This document shows, piece after piece, positions 25,676-35,905 of a stretch of DNA of 64,000 nucleotides. Each line of letters begins with the position of its first letter. Within the stretch, counting starts at the first letter, position 1. Origin of the DNA: Alkalimonas delamerensis (GTDB lineage Bacteria; Pseudomonadota; Gammaproteobacteria; Enterobacterales; Alteromonadaceae); NCBI RefSeq assembly GCF_030717955.1, contig NZ_JAUZVY010000001.1:1-64000 (forward strand), written 5' to 3'. The translations under genes were made by a program, and so were the position numbers. The notes beneath the pieces were generated by a model. The model saw nothing but the letters and a program-made list of their open reading frames with translations. It did no database searches and had not been told where the DNA came from.

Positions 25676-28600
25676 AAAAATCAGAAATAAGGGATTTAGT
25701 AAAAGAGGAAATAAGAAAGCTGCTTATTGGGCCTTATGATGGCCCAAATGAAAAAGTTTCTGGAAGGCTCTCACTCAGATATCTATCAGGTATTCTCTAC
25801 CCAATAGGTGCGACTCGTGGTCATTTAAAAGTTGAGCAACCTGATGAGCTAGATAAATTAGCCGACACACGAGATTCAGATGAGTTTTCAGCAGATAATG
25901 ATAATCCGCTATCGCTAGCAAACGAAATGTTGCCATCTTCTGTTGCTTTAACTTTTTGTGTTCCAAAAAATGCCGATGTAGTTGCTTCTATCTCAGGTGG
26001 AAAATATAAAGATATAAGCAATAAAAATACTAAGCAAATTTGGCAGAGACATGAGCTGAGCCCTACATCTGTTCAAATTGGAGCCGCACGAAATCAAAAA
26101 CATTTTGCCCTAAATAACAGCGTCGTTGTTCGAGTAACAAGGCGAGAAGCTGTATTTGATAAGAGCATTGATGTAGTTACAGTGGCCATAGTAAATGCAA
26201 GCTCCGTTGAGAAATCCAGTTCAGCTGAGTCAAAAGACAACATTGAGAAGCGTGTATATCAACTTGGACTTGTTTGCAATTGCAGTTCCGGTATTTCTGC
26301 TTATCAAGATACATCAAAAAGGTTCGATGATTTAGAAGAGGAGATATTAGCTCTCCAATACTCTAAAAACTCAGTTTTTGCAATTGGGCATGGTGCATCT
26401 GTGTCCTGGAATCTAGAAAAAAGCAATCGGGTAAAAGAAGTTTATATTGAGTATGCACCATCAGCGCTGGTATTTAGACCACTCTTTGACAGTTTAAAAA
26501 TTGAGAGTGGGGAAGAATTCAAATATTTAGAAATTTTAAGTTTGGGTTACCTTTCGAACCCCGATTCAATTCATAAAGAGGTTATTTTAAGACTTAACTC
26601 TTTCGTTGATTTCTATGGCAACTGGATTACTTTACAAAATGATCAAAAAGTAAAGCCAGATCTTAGCAGAGCAAAACAGCATCTTCTTTCTAAAATGCGA
26701 ATGTGTCATGAGCGGATGAAAAAAGGTGTTGAACTATTAGAATCTAACACAGACTGCTGGGATGCCTTTCAGTTGGCAAATGGTGCCATGTTACTTCAAA
26801 TGGAGCAGAATCAAAGAATTAATAAGCTCCGCTCTAAAAGAAATAATGAAGGTAAACAATGGCCTATTCCAGTAGATGATGCCATAAATCCCGGAGAGTC
26901 GTTTATACCGTATCATCTACCAAATTGCTGGCGACCATTTCAATTAGCGTTCTTTTTGCTAACGGTGAGTGACTTAGAGCATCCTAATTCTGATTATGCC
27001 GAGATTGCAGATTTAATTTGGTTTTCTACCGGTGGTGGTAAAACAGAAGCTTATCTTCTGCTATCTGCATATGAGCTGATCCGAAGACGTAAACGATACT
27101 CATCACCTGAGTTAGGCGGGGGGACAGGTGTTATTACGAGATATACACTTAGGTTTTTAACTGCTGATCAATTCGCACGAACTGGTTCGCTAATATGTGC
27201 ACTCGAAAAAATTAGGCAATCTAATCAGTTTGATCTTGGAGATGAACCATTTTCACTTGGCTTATATGCTGGCAACTCTGTTTCGCACAATAAAGTCTCC
27301 GATGCTGAAAATGAGATTTTCTTATTGCGAGAGAATCCAACTGAAACACACCATTTTCAAATCGAATATTGTCCTAACTGCGGTACGTCAATGTTGCCGA
27401 AGCATATAAAGTTTAAAGACGGTGAGCCGGACTATTCAGAGATTGGTTTTTCGATTGAACACCATCAGGTCAAAACTCGCTGCGTCAATAAGCTTTGTTT
27501 ATTTTCAAATAATGTAGGTCTCCCCATCCGGACTGTAGACGAAGATATTTTTAGAAGTCCACCAAGCTTTTTACTTGGGACAATCGATAAATTTGCAAAT
27601 TTTGCTTTTGGAGAACGCGAGAGCGCGATTTTTAAGGGAGCCAATGGGAGCAACGTGCCTCCAACATTAATTATTCAGGATGAACTTCATTTAATATCCG
27701 GTCCTTTGGGTACGATTGCGGCAGTATATGAGGCAGCTTTCGATACTATTATAAGGGTGCAGAATAATAAAATAGGGTTAGGAAGCTCTGGTCCTAAGTA
27801 TATTGCATCGAGTGCTACTGTAAGAGATTCAGACACGCAGATACGCCGACTTTTAGGGCGCAGTGGAGAGATATTCCCACCAAGAGGAATAAGTGCGTCA
27901 GATTCGTTTTTTTCAAAAGATGATAATGACGAAGAAAGTGCTCGACTGTATGTCGGATACATGGCACAGGGATTAAATGCAACTTCTGCTGCACATTGGA
28001 CAGCCGCGGCTATATTACAAGCCGTGAGAGGTTTAGCTGAAAAGCATACTTTAAATGCTGCTGATGTGGATTTTCTTTGGTCTTTAGTTTGCTATTGCAA
28101 TAGTAAGCGCGAACTCGGACTTATCAACGCTTCAACTAACGATGAAATTCTATCGCGAATGAGAGTATATTGCGCGATCCAAGGACTAGATGAAGAAATA
28201 ATACCTCACCTTCGTAAAGAGGAAGTTAGCAGTCAAGGCGTGAAAAGTATATCCGAAACTCGCAGTAATCTATTAATTCCACTGACCGACTTGAGAGATA
28301 CACCTGTTCGAGACTTTATTCCTGCTACAAATATGATATCTGTTGGTGTTGATATAAATCGTTTGGGTGTAATGATGATTAATGGTCAACCAAAGACCAC
28401 CGCCGAGTATATCCAAGCGTCATCACGAGTTGGGCGGAGTCCAATAGAAAATGGCCCAGGGTTTGTTGTGACACTTTATTCCCCGGCGAAACCCAGAGAT
28501 AGAAGTCACTACGAGCATTTTAGAGCGTATCACGAGACACTTTACAGGTTGGTTGAACCAACAAGCGTAACGCCAGGTAGCGAGCAAGCACTAGATCGTG

Positions 28601-28968
28601 CACTCCATGCTGCAATCATAATAGCCTTACGCCACAGTGTAGGGGAACTAAAAACCTATCCGCGAAAAGCAGATTTTGGAAACTCTGAAACACAACATGT
28701 GCTTTTGAACTTGAAAGAAAGGTTATTAGCGGCGTATCCGGATTTGATACTAAATGAATTTGAAAGAAGGACTATCAATATTTGTTTCGGGAATGTGCTA
28801 AATAAATGGTCGGAGCTTGCCGAGCGGTTTGGCGATCTTGTTTATTTTTCCTGGGAGAACAAAGGGCATCCGCTGATGACCGATTTCCAGCAAAAAAGCA
28901 AATCAGGATTTCCAACTATGACGTCGATGAGATCTGTCGATGTATCTATACCAATGAAATTAAGGTGA
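25672..28968 (+). CDS. drmA: DISARM-type helicase DrmA
   Basis: 1098 residues, in the range of DrmA. Family marks: LLGP-like opening (RKLLIGPYDGP), SLANEMLPSSVALTF in the N-terminal part, Walker A FSTGGGKTEAYL near residue 453, the divergent box QDELHLISGPLGT near 669, SSATVRDSD, and the C-terminal SVGVDINRLGVMMINGQPK and QASSRVGRS (motifs V and VI). DrmA is an SF2 helicase that with DrmB forms the DISARM core. ATG at 25672 overlaps the previous stop; the longer frame from 25603 overlaps that gene and is not used. Confidence 0.9.
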   Translation: MKKSEIRDLVKEEIRKLLIGPYDGPNEKVSGRLSLRYLSGILYPIGATRGHLKVEQPDELDKLADTRDSDEFSADNDNPLSLANEMLPSSVALTFCVPKNADVVASISGGKYKDISNKNTKQIWQRHELSPTSVQIGAARNQKHFALNNSVVVRVTRREAVFDKSIDVVTVAIVNASSVEKSSSAESKDNIEKRVYQLGLVCNCSSGISAYQDTSKRFDDLEEEILALQYSKNSVFAIGHGASVSWNLEKSNRVKEVYIEYAPSALVFRPLFDSLKIESGEEFKYLEILSLGYLSNPDSIHKEVILRLNSFVDFYGNWITLQNDQKVKPDLSRAKQHLLSKMRMCHERMKKGVELLESNTDCWDAFQLANGAMLLQMEQNQRINKLRSKRNNEGKQWPIPVDDAINPGESFIPYHLPNCWRPFQLAFFLLTVSDLEHPNSDYAEIADLIWFSTGGGKTEAYLLLSAYELIRRRKRYSSPELGGGTGVITRYTLRFLTADQFARTGSLICALEKIRQSNQFDLGDEPFSLGLYAGNSVSHNKVSDAENEIFLLRENPTETHHFQIEYCPNCGTSMLPKHIKFKDGEPDYSEIGFSIEHHQVKTRCVNKLCLFSNNVGLPIRTVDEDIFRSPPSFLLGTIDKFANFAFGERESAIFKGANGSNVPPTLIIQDELHLISGPLGTIAAVYEAAFDTIIRVQNNKIGLGSSGPKYIASSATVRDSDTQIRRLLGRSGEIFPPRGISASDSFFSKDDNDEESARLYVGYMAQGLNATSAAHWTAAAILQAVRGLAEKHTLNAADVDFLWSLVCYCNSKRELGLINASTNDEILSRMRVYCAIQGLDEEIIPHLRKEEVSSQGVKSISETRSNLLIPLTDLRDTPVRDFIPATNMISVGVDINRLGVMMINGQPKTTAEYIQASSRVGRSPIENGPGFVVTLYSPAKPRDRSHYEHFRAYHETLYRLVEPTSVTPGSEQALDRALHAAIIIALRHSVGELKTYPRKADFGNSETQHVLLNLKERLLAAYPDLILNEFERRTINICFGNVLNKWSELAERFGDLVYFSWENKGHPLMTDFQQKSKSGFPTMTSMRSVDVSIPMKLR

Positions 28969-28971
28969 TTT

Positions 28972-30840
28972 ATGAATGGCGAAATAAGACGAGCTCAACT
29001 CGTTCAAACTTTCGGTGTGGGTGCAATAGTCGATGCAAGCGGCGAAACTTTCATTGTAAAAGACACTAAGTTATGGAAAGTTGATGAAAAGATTAGTTGT
29101 GAACGACTCTCCAGACTCATTGGCAATAAAAGACTGAGAACATTTTCTAGTTCAGCTAAATCAAAAGATAAGGGTGTACCTGTTGATAGATTTCCTCGTT
29201 GGTATTACTGCCCATCATGCAATTTGATGAGGTTTATATCAAAACAGGAAGATTATAGAAATGAAAAGGGAGCGTGTCCTCGTTGTGAGAATCCGGTATG
29301 TAAAAATAAACCGGAGATGATTCCGATGCGATTTGTTGCATATTGTAATAATGGTCATCTAGCGGAAATTAACTGGCATGCTTGGGCTCATCTTAATGCC
29401 AGCAAAGCTGAAGAAGGGCAATGTAGAGACAAAGACTCACTTTCATTTACATCTGGAGGACGAGCTGGCGGTGACTTTTTGGAGATGAGAGTCACCTGTA
29501 AGTCTTGTGGTTGTTCTGAAAACCTTAGTGCAATTCAACGTCAATTTGCCAACCCAAGTGTTGTGGATGGTTACGGTAATAAATGTTGCGGTAAACAACC
29601 ATGGCAATCTTTTGATGAACGTGATGCTTGTAATGAGGAGATGAAGATTGAACCAAGAGGTAGCTCTTCTATTCATCGCGCACTAGTGCTGTCAGCTCTC
29701 GATATAGAACAGGAAAATGTAGCAAATGTATCTCTTAAGCTTACAGCAGAGGAAATGCAACGTATCGAAAAGAAGTGCGATAAAATTATCGAAAAAAATG
29801 AAGGCTTAAAACAGTTATTATTGGAAAGAGTAGTTGATTTTGATGAGGATCTGGAAGAGCAGTTCTTGGAAGTCGCTGATCTTTTGGAAATTGATGATAC
29901 TGACGCTGTTTTAACTTATGCATTCGATTATTTAAAAGGCCAGCTTCAACAAAAAAATACCTCGTCTATTCTGGTTGATGACCCTCAGTTGACTCTTTTG
30001 GACGAAGAATATCAACTTCTGGGGCGGGGAGTTGATGTAGACCAAAAACATTTCAAAATTTTCTTCAACTCACTTTTAGACTGCAAAGATCTATTACTGA
30101 ATAAAATTTTTTCCCGTATAGGACAAGTTAAGAGACTCAGAGAAGTGAGAGCATTTAACGGGTTTGTACGTGGAGAAGGAAAAACCTCTATATCTCCGGA
30201 TCTCTCTGGTTCTCAGAATTGGGTTCCCGCTCTAGAGGCTTTTGGAGAGGGGATATATCTAGAGTTGAACCAAGAAACGATATCTTCATGGTTAAGTTGT
30301 CATGGTTCAGAAATTCACTCTACACTTCAGAGTCAGCTGGATGCCATTAAAAATCTACAGCAGCGAGTAAAAGTAGGAATAAAAGAAGATCCGGTATTCT
30401 TACTTGCGCACACCATGGCACACATTCTCATAAAGGACCTGACATTCAGATCTGGTTACTCTTCCTCTGCGTTACGTGAGAGAATTTTCTGTGAACCCTT
30501 GCAGCATAGAGCTGGAATATTGATCTACACGACAGATACTGATACCGAAGGCACATTAGGTGGGTTAGTTGATCAAGCTCGCCCAGATTTACAAAGCTTA
30601 TTGGTAAGAAACTTGGTTAGTTTAACACGCTGGTGTTCGGCGGATCCTGTCTGCAGAGAAACGCTAGAGTCAGGGTTTCAGGGGGTAAATCAAGCTGCAT
30701 GTCACTGCTGCTCATTAGTTGCGGAAACAAGTTGTGGACATCAAAACGCAGGATTGAACAGGTTATTGTTATCAGGTATGGGAAAAGATTACGATGAGCC
30801 TATGGGATTTTTGACTTATGTTGAAGGATTGTTGGCATGA
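28972..30840 (+). CDS. drmB: DISARM-type DrmB (DUF1998 protein)
   Basis: 622 residues. Opens with IRRAQLVQTFGVGAIVDASG, as in DrmB, has cysteine pairs for zinc (CPSC, CPRC, CKSC, near residues 80-185) and ends in a DUF1998 domain: LAHTMAHILIKDLTFRSGYS, then IYTTDTDTEGTLGGLVDQAR, and late cysteines (CHCC). Its start is three bases after the drmA stop, and its own stop overlaps the next start. In DISARM, DrmA and DrmB form the complex that loads on unmodified incoming DNA. Confidence 0.9.
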   Translation: MNGEIRRAQLVQTFGVGAIVDASGETFIVKDTKLWKVDEKISCERLSRLIGNKRLRTFSSSAKSKDKGVPVDRFPRWYYCPSCNLMRFISKQEDYRNEKGACPRCENPVCKNKPEMIPMRFVAYCNNGHLAEINWHAWAHLNASKAEEGQCRDKDSLSFTSGGRAGGDFLEMRVTCKSCGCSENLSAIQRQFANPSVVDGYGNKCCGKQPWQSFDERDACNEEMKIEPRGSSSIHRALVLSALDIEQENVANVSLKLTAEEMQRIEKKCDKIIEKNEGLKQLLLERVVDFDEDLEEQFLEVADLLEIDDTDAVLTYAFDYLKGQLQQKNTSSILVDDPQLTLLDEEYQLLGRGVDVDQKHFKIFFNSLLDCKDLLLNKIFSRIGQVKRLREVRAFNGFVRGEGKTSISPDLSGSQNWVPALEAFGEGIYLELNQETISSWLSCHGSEIHSTLQSQLDAIKNLQQRVKVGIKEDPVFLLAHTMAHILIKDLTFRSGYSSSALRERIFCEPLQHRAGILIYTTDTDTEGTLGGLVDQARPDLQSLLVRNLVSLTRWCSADPVCRETLESGFQGVNQAACHCCSLVAETSCGHQNAGLNRLLLSGMGKDYDEPMGFLTYVEGLLA

Positions 30841-32327
30841 GGATGCCAACCTTTGCTGAACTCGATGCTGATCAGCGAGGGATTTACACAGAATCTCCAA
30901 GTGATGGAGCTGTTCTTGTAGTAGGCCCGCCTGGAACTGGAAAAACGGTTGTAGCCTTTCATAGAGCTCTGCGTTTGTCTAGTGATGGTACTCCGGTTGT
31001 TTTGATCATGTTCAATAAGGTTCTCTCTCAATATGCGAACTCAGTGGATGTTGAACATAATATACAGATTCTTAATTTGCATAAATGGGTACCTAAATGG
31101 TATCGACAAGCTTTCAAGTCAAATCCACCAAAGATATCGCCAACGATGTTTGATTGGCCGGAAATACACAATCGAATAAGAAGGTTAAGCAATATTGAGC
31201 TACTTGAGCGGCTGTCTTGGGGGCACTTGATAATAGATGAGGGGCAGGATTTTCCTGAGCCTATGTACGAAGCCTTAATGGCTCTGGTCGAACATCCAAG
31301 TTTACTTCCTAAATCTCGCCCCACTTTGACAGTGTTTGCAGATGAGAATCAGACAATTACTAGTGAAAACTCTACTATTAGTCAGATTAGGTTTGCACTA
31401 AACGCCACAGTAAAAAATAAGCGGTATTGGCACCTATTTAAGAATTACCGTAATACAAGAGAAATTTCAGATTTTGCAACTTACTATCAACTAACAGGAA
31501 GAAGTGCAACAAAAGTTCCTGACATCAAGGGCGTAAAACCAAACTCTATTTTCTTCCCATCACACAGGCAAGTAGCCGAGCATATTACTAACTACGTAAA
31601 TAATAACGGTCTCGTAGATGTCGGGGTATTGTCATTTGGAACAAAGGGAGATGTGAAAAATATCTTTAATGAGCTTCGGCAGTTAAAAGATGAAAATAAA
31701 CTGCCTTACAGACTTCAAATGTACTTTAGTGGTGATCCGAGGCTAAGCCTTCATAGTGATGCAAAACAACTGTCATTTAATACACCCCCTTCAATCACTG
31801 TGCTACATATAAAAAGTAGTAAAGGTTTGGAATTTGATGCAGTTTTTGCTGTAAACCTACATAGCGAGAAAAGAAATTTTGATGCTAGTTCGCAGGAGTT
31901 AATTAAAGACATGTATGTTGTTTCCTCTAGAGCTCGTCGAATACTATTTTTTGATATTGTATCTTTTTCTGAATCACTCCCACCTTCAACTAGACTTCTC
32001 CCTGCTCCATCTCTGGAGCTGTGTCGATTCGGGGCACAAACAGAATGGAAAGATAGATTAAAGGAGCTGTTAGATGAGATCCCCTGGTCTTTAACTTCTG
32101 AAATGTCCGAGCGCTTAAGAATTGAACTATTGGCTAATCACCTTTTGATGATGGGTAACGCTGGCTGCGAATTACTTTCTAGTGTAGCTGAGAGATCTCA
32201 GAGCCACAAAGCTTTTGCGGCAAATTTGAAACAATATTTTATTAATCTAGAGTTGCAAAATATTGTCAGGGTAATCACCCAGATAGGTTATGCTAGAGTT
32301 GAAAAAGCTCTTTCTGGGATTTTCTAA
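30837..32327 (+). CDS. SF1 (UvrD/Rep-like) helicase of the DISARM-like operon
   Basis: 496 residues with a complete SF1 core: Walker A VVGPPGTGKT near residue 30, DEGQDF (motif II), FADENQT (motif III), FKNYRNTREI (motif IV), SSKGLEFDAVFAV (motif V) and VVSSRARR (motif VI). There is no NERD domain. The last 120 residues are helical without a recognised domain. ATG overlaps the drmB stop, so translation is probably coupled. Such a stand-alone helicase is not part of the canonical DISARM gene set as I know it. Confidence 0.85.
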   Translation: MRMPTFAELDADQRGIYTESPSDGAVLVVGPPGTGKTVVAFHRALRLSSDGTPVVLIMFNKVLSQYANSVDVEHNIQILNLHKWVPKWYRQAFKSNPPKISPTMFDWPEIHNRIRRLSNIELLERLSWGHLIIDEGQDFPEPMYEALMALVEHPSLLPKSRPTLTVFADENQTITSENSTISQIRFALNATVKNKRYWHLFKNYRNTREISDFATYYQLTGRSATKVPDIKGVKPNSIFFPSHRQVAEHITNYVNNNGLVDVGVLSFGTKGDVKNIFNELRQLKDENKLPYRLQMYFSGDPRLSLHSDAKQLSFNTPPSITVLHIKSSKGLEFDAVFAVNLHSEKRNFDASSQELIKDMYVVSSRARRILFFDIVSFSESLPPSTRLLPAPSLELCRFGAQTEWKDRLKELLDEIPWSLTSEMSERLRIELLANHLLMMGNAGCELLSSVAERSQSHKAFAANLKQYFINLELQNIVRVITQIGYARVEKALSGIF

Positions 32328-32338
32328 TTGGAATTATT

Positions 32339-33937
32339 ATGGCAACTTACTACATCCCTGTTACTGAATTAGGTCTAGTCGAGTTTTTAAGCTCTGGCTA
32401 CGTTGGCATTTCGAAGAGTAAGGTCGATTACACTGATATCCACACACAATGCTGGCCATCAACAGCAGTTTTAAGAGAGCTTGAGCCTGGTTTCAGCGAT
32501 ATATTTTGTGAAATAGTTAGAGATGAAAAGTCATTTATACTTAAAACTAAGACTAACGGTAAGTCCGTTAAAATGTTTCAAATTAAGGATCCAACATCAA
32601 TTGGGGAAATAAAAAGAATACTTTTTTCAAGCCAAAAATCACTAAGTGAATTCGTTTCTAAATTTCATTACATGGAAGATTTAAATATTTCTGATTTTGA
32701 ACTTGTATACGAACCTTCGCTTAATCAGTCATCTTCACAGAATAGTTTTATCGCTAACAAACTAACAATAGATTCAATTTCACTTTCTGGTGTCATTGCC
32801 GATACCTCAGAAGAAAAAGACAAGTTCCTTGTTCAATCGAGAACAGTGTTTGCCTACATTGCTTCATTTTTTAAATTTTTTCCTGTTGGTTTAACTTTAT
32901 CGCTCGATGATCTTCAATGCTCTAATGACTGCAGTAGAATATTCAAATTAATAGCATGTTTCCTTGGTTGTAGTAGCCCAACAAAAAGTCTCGAGTTGAT
33001 GCTAGGGCAGTATTGGAGCCTTTGCCATTCAAATCAGGTTGACGCGCGCACAGACCAAATTGAAATTCTAGAGCGAATAAGTGAGAGGCTTGAACTAGTT
33101 GCCAGTGAGCGAAATGAGGTTAGCAAGTCGAAAGGTTTTATTTCCCGTGTCATAAATATTTTTATGGGGATGGAAAGCCATCCTGATCTATCCGAAGATA
33201 GCTCCGAGAAATCATTTCAGTTTGGCTTTTATATTTCTATACTTATTAAAGACTTACAAGATTTGCCTGAGATGAAAAATCGATTTCGCTTTTCATCACA
33301 AGTTGAAGCCATCGCATCATTTCTATTCCTTTTGAGGTCGCACTTTAGTCAGGTATCTGCTGAAACTTTTAGCCTTTTAGGTGCTAAGAAAAAAGACTGG
33401 ACTGTAGCTTTATCGAATGTCTATAGATCTAAAAAAAATGATATTTTAATTAAATTTAGATCTCAGAGTAACTCGTTAGATTTGAACTGCATCCTTTTTA
33501 TTAATGATGTCGTTCTTCTAAGGTTTGCCAGAGGTATCTCTGCTGTAGAAGGGCAAGTCATATCAACGTTACAACGTTTTAATGTTGAACCTACACGTGA
33601 CGTTGAAACTGGATTATTATCAATTGAAACATATGTTTCAAATCAACAAGTTCGCGTTCTCCTCAAGATAGTTAACTTCAAAGAAAATCACCACGTTAAT
33701 GAAATCAATATTTACTGTCGTTCACGAATTTCGCATGATGTCTTAAGAAAAGCCAAATCACGTTTGAAATTACTTAAAATGACGTCTCATTCAGGGGTGG
33801 TAACTGGAGTAGATGAGAGTGGTTACTTGGTTTTTTCAAGAGTACAGATGCTTGACACAATGCACAAGGATGAACTTTGGCATCATATCAAGCAAGTCGC
33901 GAATGCTATAGCTTGGATTAATTTGCACGAGTGGTAG
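32339..33937 (+). CDS. Uncharacterised 532-residue protein of the DISARM-like operon
   Basis: I recognise no domain. It begins MATYYIPVTELGLVEFLSSG, has mixed alpha/beta character, a Ser-rich middle (about 120-160 and 270-300), no signal peptide and no clear membrane span. Its C-terminal half (about 345-532) is rich in alternating hydrophobic strands. It starts 11 bases after the second SF1 helicase and is the last gene of the operon, so it is probably part of the same system. It could be a specificity or effector subunit; that is speculation. Confidence 0.7.
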   Translation: MATYYIPVTELGLVEFLSSGYVGISKSKVDYTDIHTQCWPSTAVLRELEPGFSDIFCEIVRDEKSFILKTKTNGKSVKMFQIKDPTSIGEIKRILFSSQKSLSEFVSKFHYMEDLNISDFELVYEPSLNQSSSQNSFIANKLTIDSISLSGVIADTSEEKDKFLVQSRTVFAYIASFFKFFPVGLTLSLDDLQCSNDCSRIFKLIACFLGCSSPTKSLELMLGQYWSLCHSNQVDARTDQIEILERISERLELVASERNEVSKSKGFISRVINIFMGMESHPDLSEDSSEKSFQFGFYISILIKDLQDLPEMKNRFRFSSQVEAIASFLFLLRSHFSQVSAETFSLLGAKKKDWTVALSNVYRSKKNDILIKFRSQSNSLDLNCILFINDVVLLRFARGISAVEGQVISTLQRFNVEPTRDVETGLLSIETYVSNQQVRVLLKIVNFKENHHVNEINIYCRSRISHDVLRKAKSRLKLLKMTSHSGVVTGVDESGYLVFSRVQMLDTMHKDELWHHIKQVANAIAWINLHEW

Positions 33938-34050
33938 GTATCAATCTTGCAAGTGAGTCAGTTGTTGCTCAGCCCGACACTCCGCTTCTTGGTAGACCTG
34001 CTCTGGAATAGAGCGAATTAGTGTATATGTTGTATTTCTCGCGTTCACTT

Positions 34051-35505
34051 TTATTTCCCCCCTTGGAGATCGTAAACCCGTGGCTTTGGAAACAGCAAGC
34101 TCAAGTCGTTCTTGTTCATTTTGAACAATGGTCCTTTTTCAGAGACTCGATTATTTTTGCTACTCCGCTTTATTAGATGGTCCATAGTAACAACACCGGC
34201 CTGAACTAACGGCAATAGCTGGCTTAATATCGGAGCTTTAGTGTGGGTAACACTTTTCAGGTGAAAGTACTCTACGCCGTCTATAAGCTCACTTTCTGCA
34301 TGAACCCAAAACGTCTCTGAATGCTTAGCCTTCAATCTTTGACGAAGAAGCTTTCCGGGCCAAACTGCCACGAGATCTGTCTTCATGTACCATTCTTGCA
34401 ACTCATCCTTAGATTCATCATAGATAAAAGATAGGCCCTGAGAATTTTCCTTTTGAGTGCTTACTGTGCAGTAGAGTTTGAAGTCACCTTCTCGCTCATA
34501 GCCATATTTATTAAGAATCTCCGCACTTTTCTTACAGGGACTCAGCTCCCAGTTTGGAACCTGCGCAAAAAGAGTGCTTCGCGTTTTATTACCTCTACCA
34601 GACTTTATTTCAATACCTTTATAGTCTGGGTCTTTGCTCGAGTTCGCAGCAATCCCCAACATTGTTTCTATTGTATATCCAACGCCAGTGCTACCACTTC
34701 GTAAAGCTTTTAATGGTTTCATAGCCAAGGTTCGAAGCTTATCCAGTAGCTCTTCCGTAACGGGAAACTCTGCTTTATGTAGCGCGTGAAGAAACTGAGT
34801 AATTTTTGATGCTGATGAAGAGAGTGAAGCTGATAATCTAACTTTACTCAAATTAATGAGATAAAGAGCATCTTGGAATACAACAATTGCTATTTGGTCT
34901 CCCGCTTCGCAGTATTGCGGTAGCTTTGAAAACCACATTCTCGGATCACCTGATTTGGTAACTGGTCTATAAAGGCTAACGGAAGATTTAATCGTATTCT
35001 TTTCCGACAAAAGAAATGCCTGTTTTTTGACCTTGTGATCTTGTCCCTGCCCCTGTGTATCGTAGATGTGAAAGTCTTCTAACTCGAAATGTGTTCTCAC
35101 TGGCTGAGTAGCGTCAAGAATGGACTTTCTCAATCCTGTCACAGTCGGCTCAAAAACTGAAAACTCAACACCTAGTTTTGCCAGTTCTCGCCTATTCTCG
35201 ATAACAAGTGCTTTTTCGTCTTTGGGTAAATCAGATGAGCGCTCAATCTCCAACGCTTCATAGTCCTCGTCTGTCATCTCAACATCTTCATCAGACGTGA
35301 AATTAATAGAAGGGAGTGGTAAATTGGGTTTAGTGTTTTCGGCCTTTAAAAGGGCATCTCGGAATTCAGCCCATGAGCAGAATCCGTATTCTTCGCTAAG
35401 CCTCTTATAAGCCCCAGCTTGACTGATGTTTTCTTTTTTCTTTAACTGTTTAGCTCGTTGTTTAACACGTGCAATAGAAGGAAGGCCGCTCTTGAATGAC
35501 TTCAT
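34051..35505 (-). CDS. MvaI/BcnI-family restriction endonuclease with N-terminal extension
   Basis: 484 residues. The C-terminal half carries the MvaI/BcnI signature: GSTGVGYTIETMLGI, then DPDYKGIEIKSGRG near residue 295 with the catalytic D...E-x-K, and TLFAQVPNW. This family cuts CCWGG or CCSGG. The N-terminal 50 residues form a helical segment (VKQRAKQLKKKENISQAGAY) that may bind DNA, and about 50-250 is unassigned. It faces the unknown operon gene and is divergent from the 5mC methyltransferase, with which it forms an apparent R-M pair. Confidence 0.85.
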   Translation of the reverse strand: MKSFKSGLPSIARVKQRAKQLKKKENISQAGAYKRLSEEYGFCSWAEFRDALLKAENTKPNLPLPSINFTSDEDVEMTDEDYEALEIERSSDLPKDEKALVIENRRELAKLGVEFSVFEPTVTGLRKSILDATQPVRTHFELEDFHIYDTQGQGQDHKVKKQAFLLSEKNTIKSSVSLYRPVTKSGDPRMWFSKLPQYCEAGDQIAIVVFQDALYLINLSKVRLSASLSSSASKITQFLHALHKAEFPVTEELLDKLRTLAMKPLKALRSGSTGVGYTIETMLGIAANSSKDPDYKGIEIKSGRGNKTRSTLFAQVPNWELSPCKKSAEILNKYGYEREGDFKLYCTVSTQKENSQGLSFIYDESKDELQEWYMKTDLVAVWPGKLLRQRLKAKHSETFWVHAESELIDGVEYFHLKSVTHTKAPILSQLLPLVQAGVVTMDHLIKRSSKNNRVSEKGPLFKMNKNDLSLLFPKPRVYDLQGGK

Positions 35506-35905
35506 AAATAATAGCTCTAGGACTCTTTGCTCTGTGTAAGCTAGATTGACTTAGGGGATGCAGGGGCACTTTGTCCGAGGACTGGCTTCCCATTGGGCCG
35601 AGTTAGGCATGAAAGGGGCAAAACACAGAACAGAAATCCGCCCAGAACATGCTGGGTAGATAAACAAACTATGAAAATTGCGGATTTAGATGATTATCAC
35701 TGCAAATCCACCGAGCTCATTGCTTGGTTTATCTACAGAGATGATCTGAGGGGACCTTTTCTAATGAATGGCTTCTCTATTTGAGCCAAACATAACGATA
35801 GACGACTAAACTTAACTAGGCAAGTAAAAATTTATGGACATCACGCCTGGACTTTGGAAATATTTGCGGATATCATTGCAACTAATTCATTTAAGAGGTA
35901 GTGGT
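35506..35905. other. 400-bp divergent control region between endonuclease and methyltransferase genes
   Basis: It must contain the promoters of both genes. A small frame at 35593-35784 (or from ATG 35671, 37 codons) has no family character and I do not call it. No clear C-box or inverted repeat stands out to me. The methyltransferase frame could open at 35834 but its native start is judged to be 35906. Confidence 0.5.

Noticed and set aside
35593..35784. A 63-codon frame in the endonuclease-methyltransferase gap
   Set aside because: Poor start context and no family character; it may be a leader or C-protein but the sequence does not support that.
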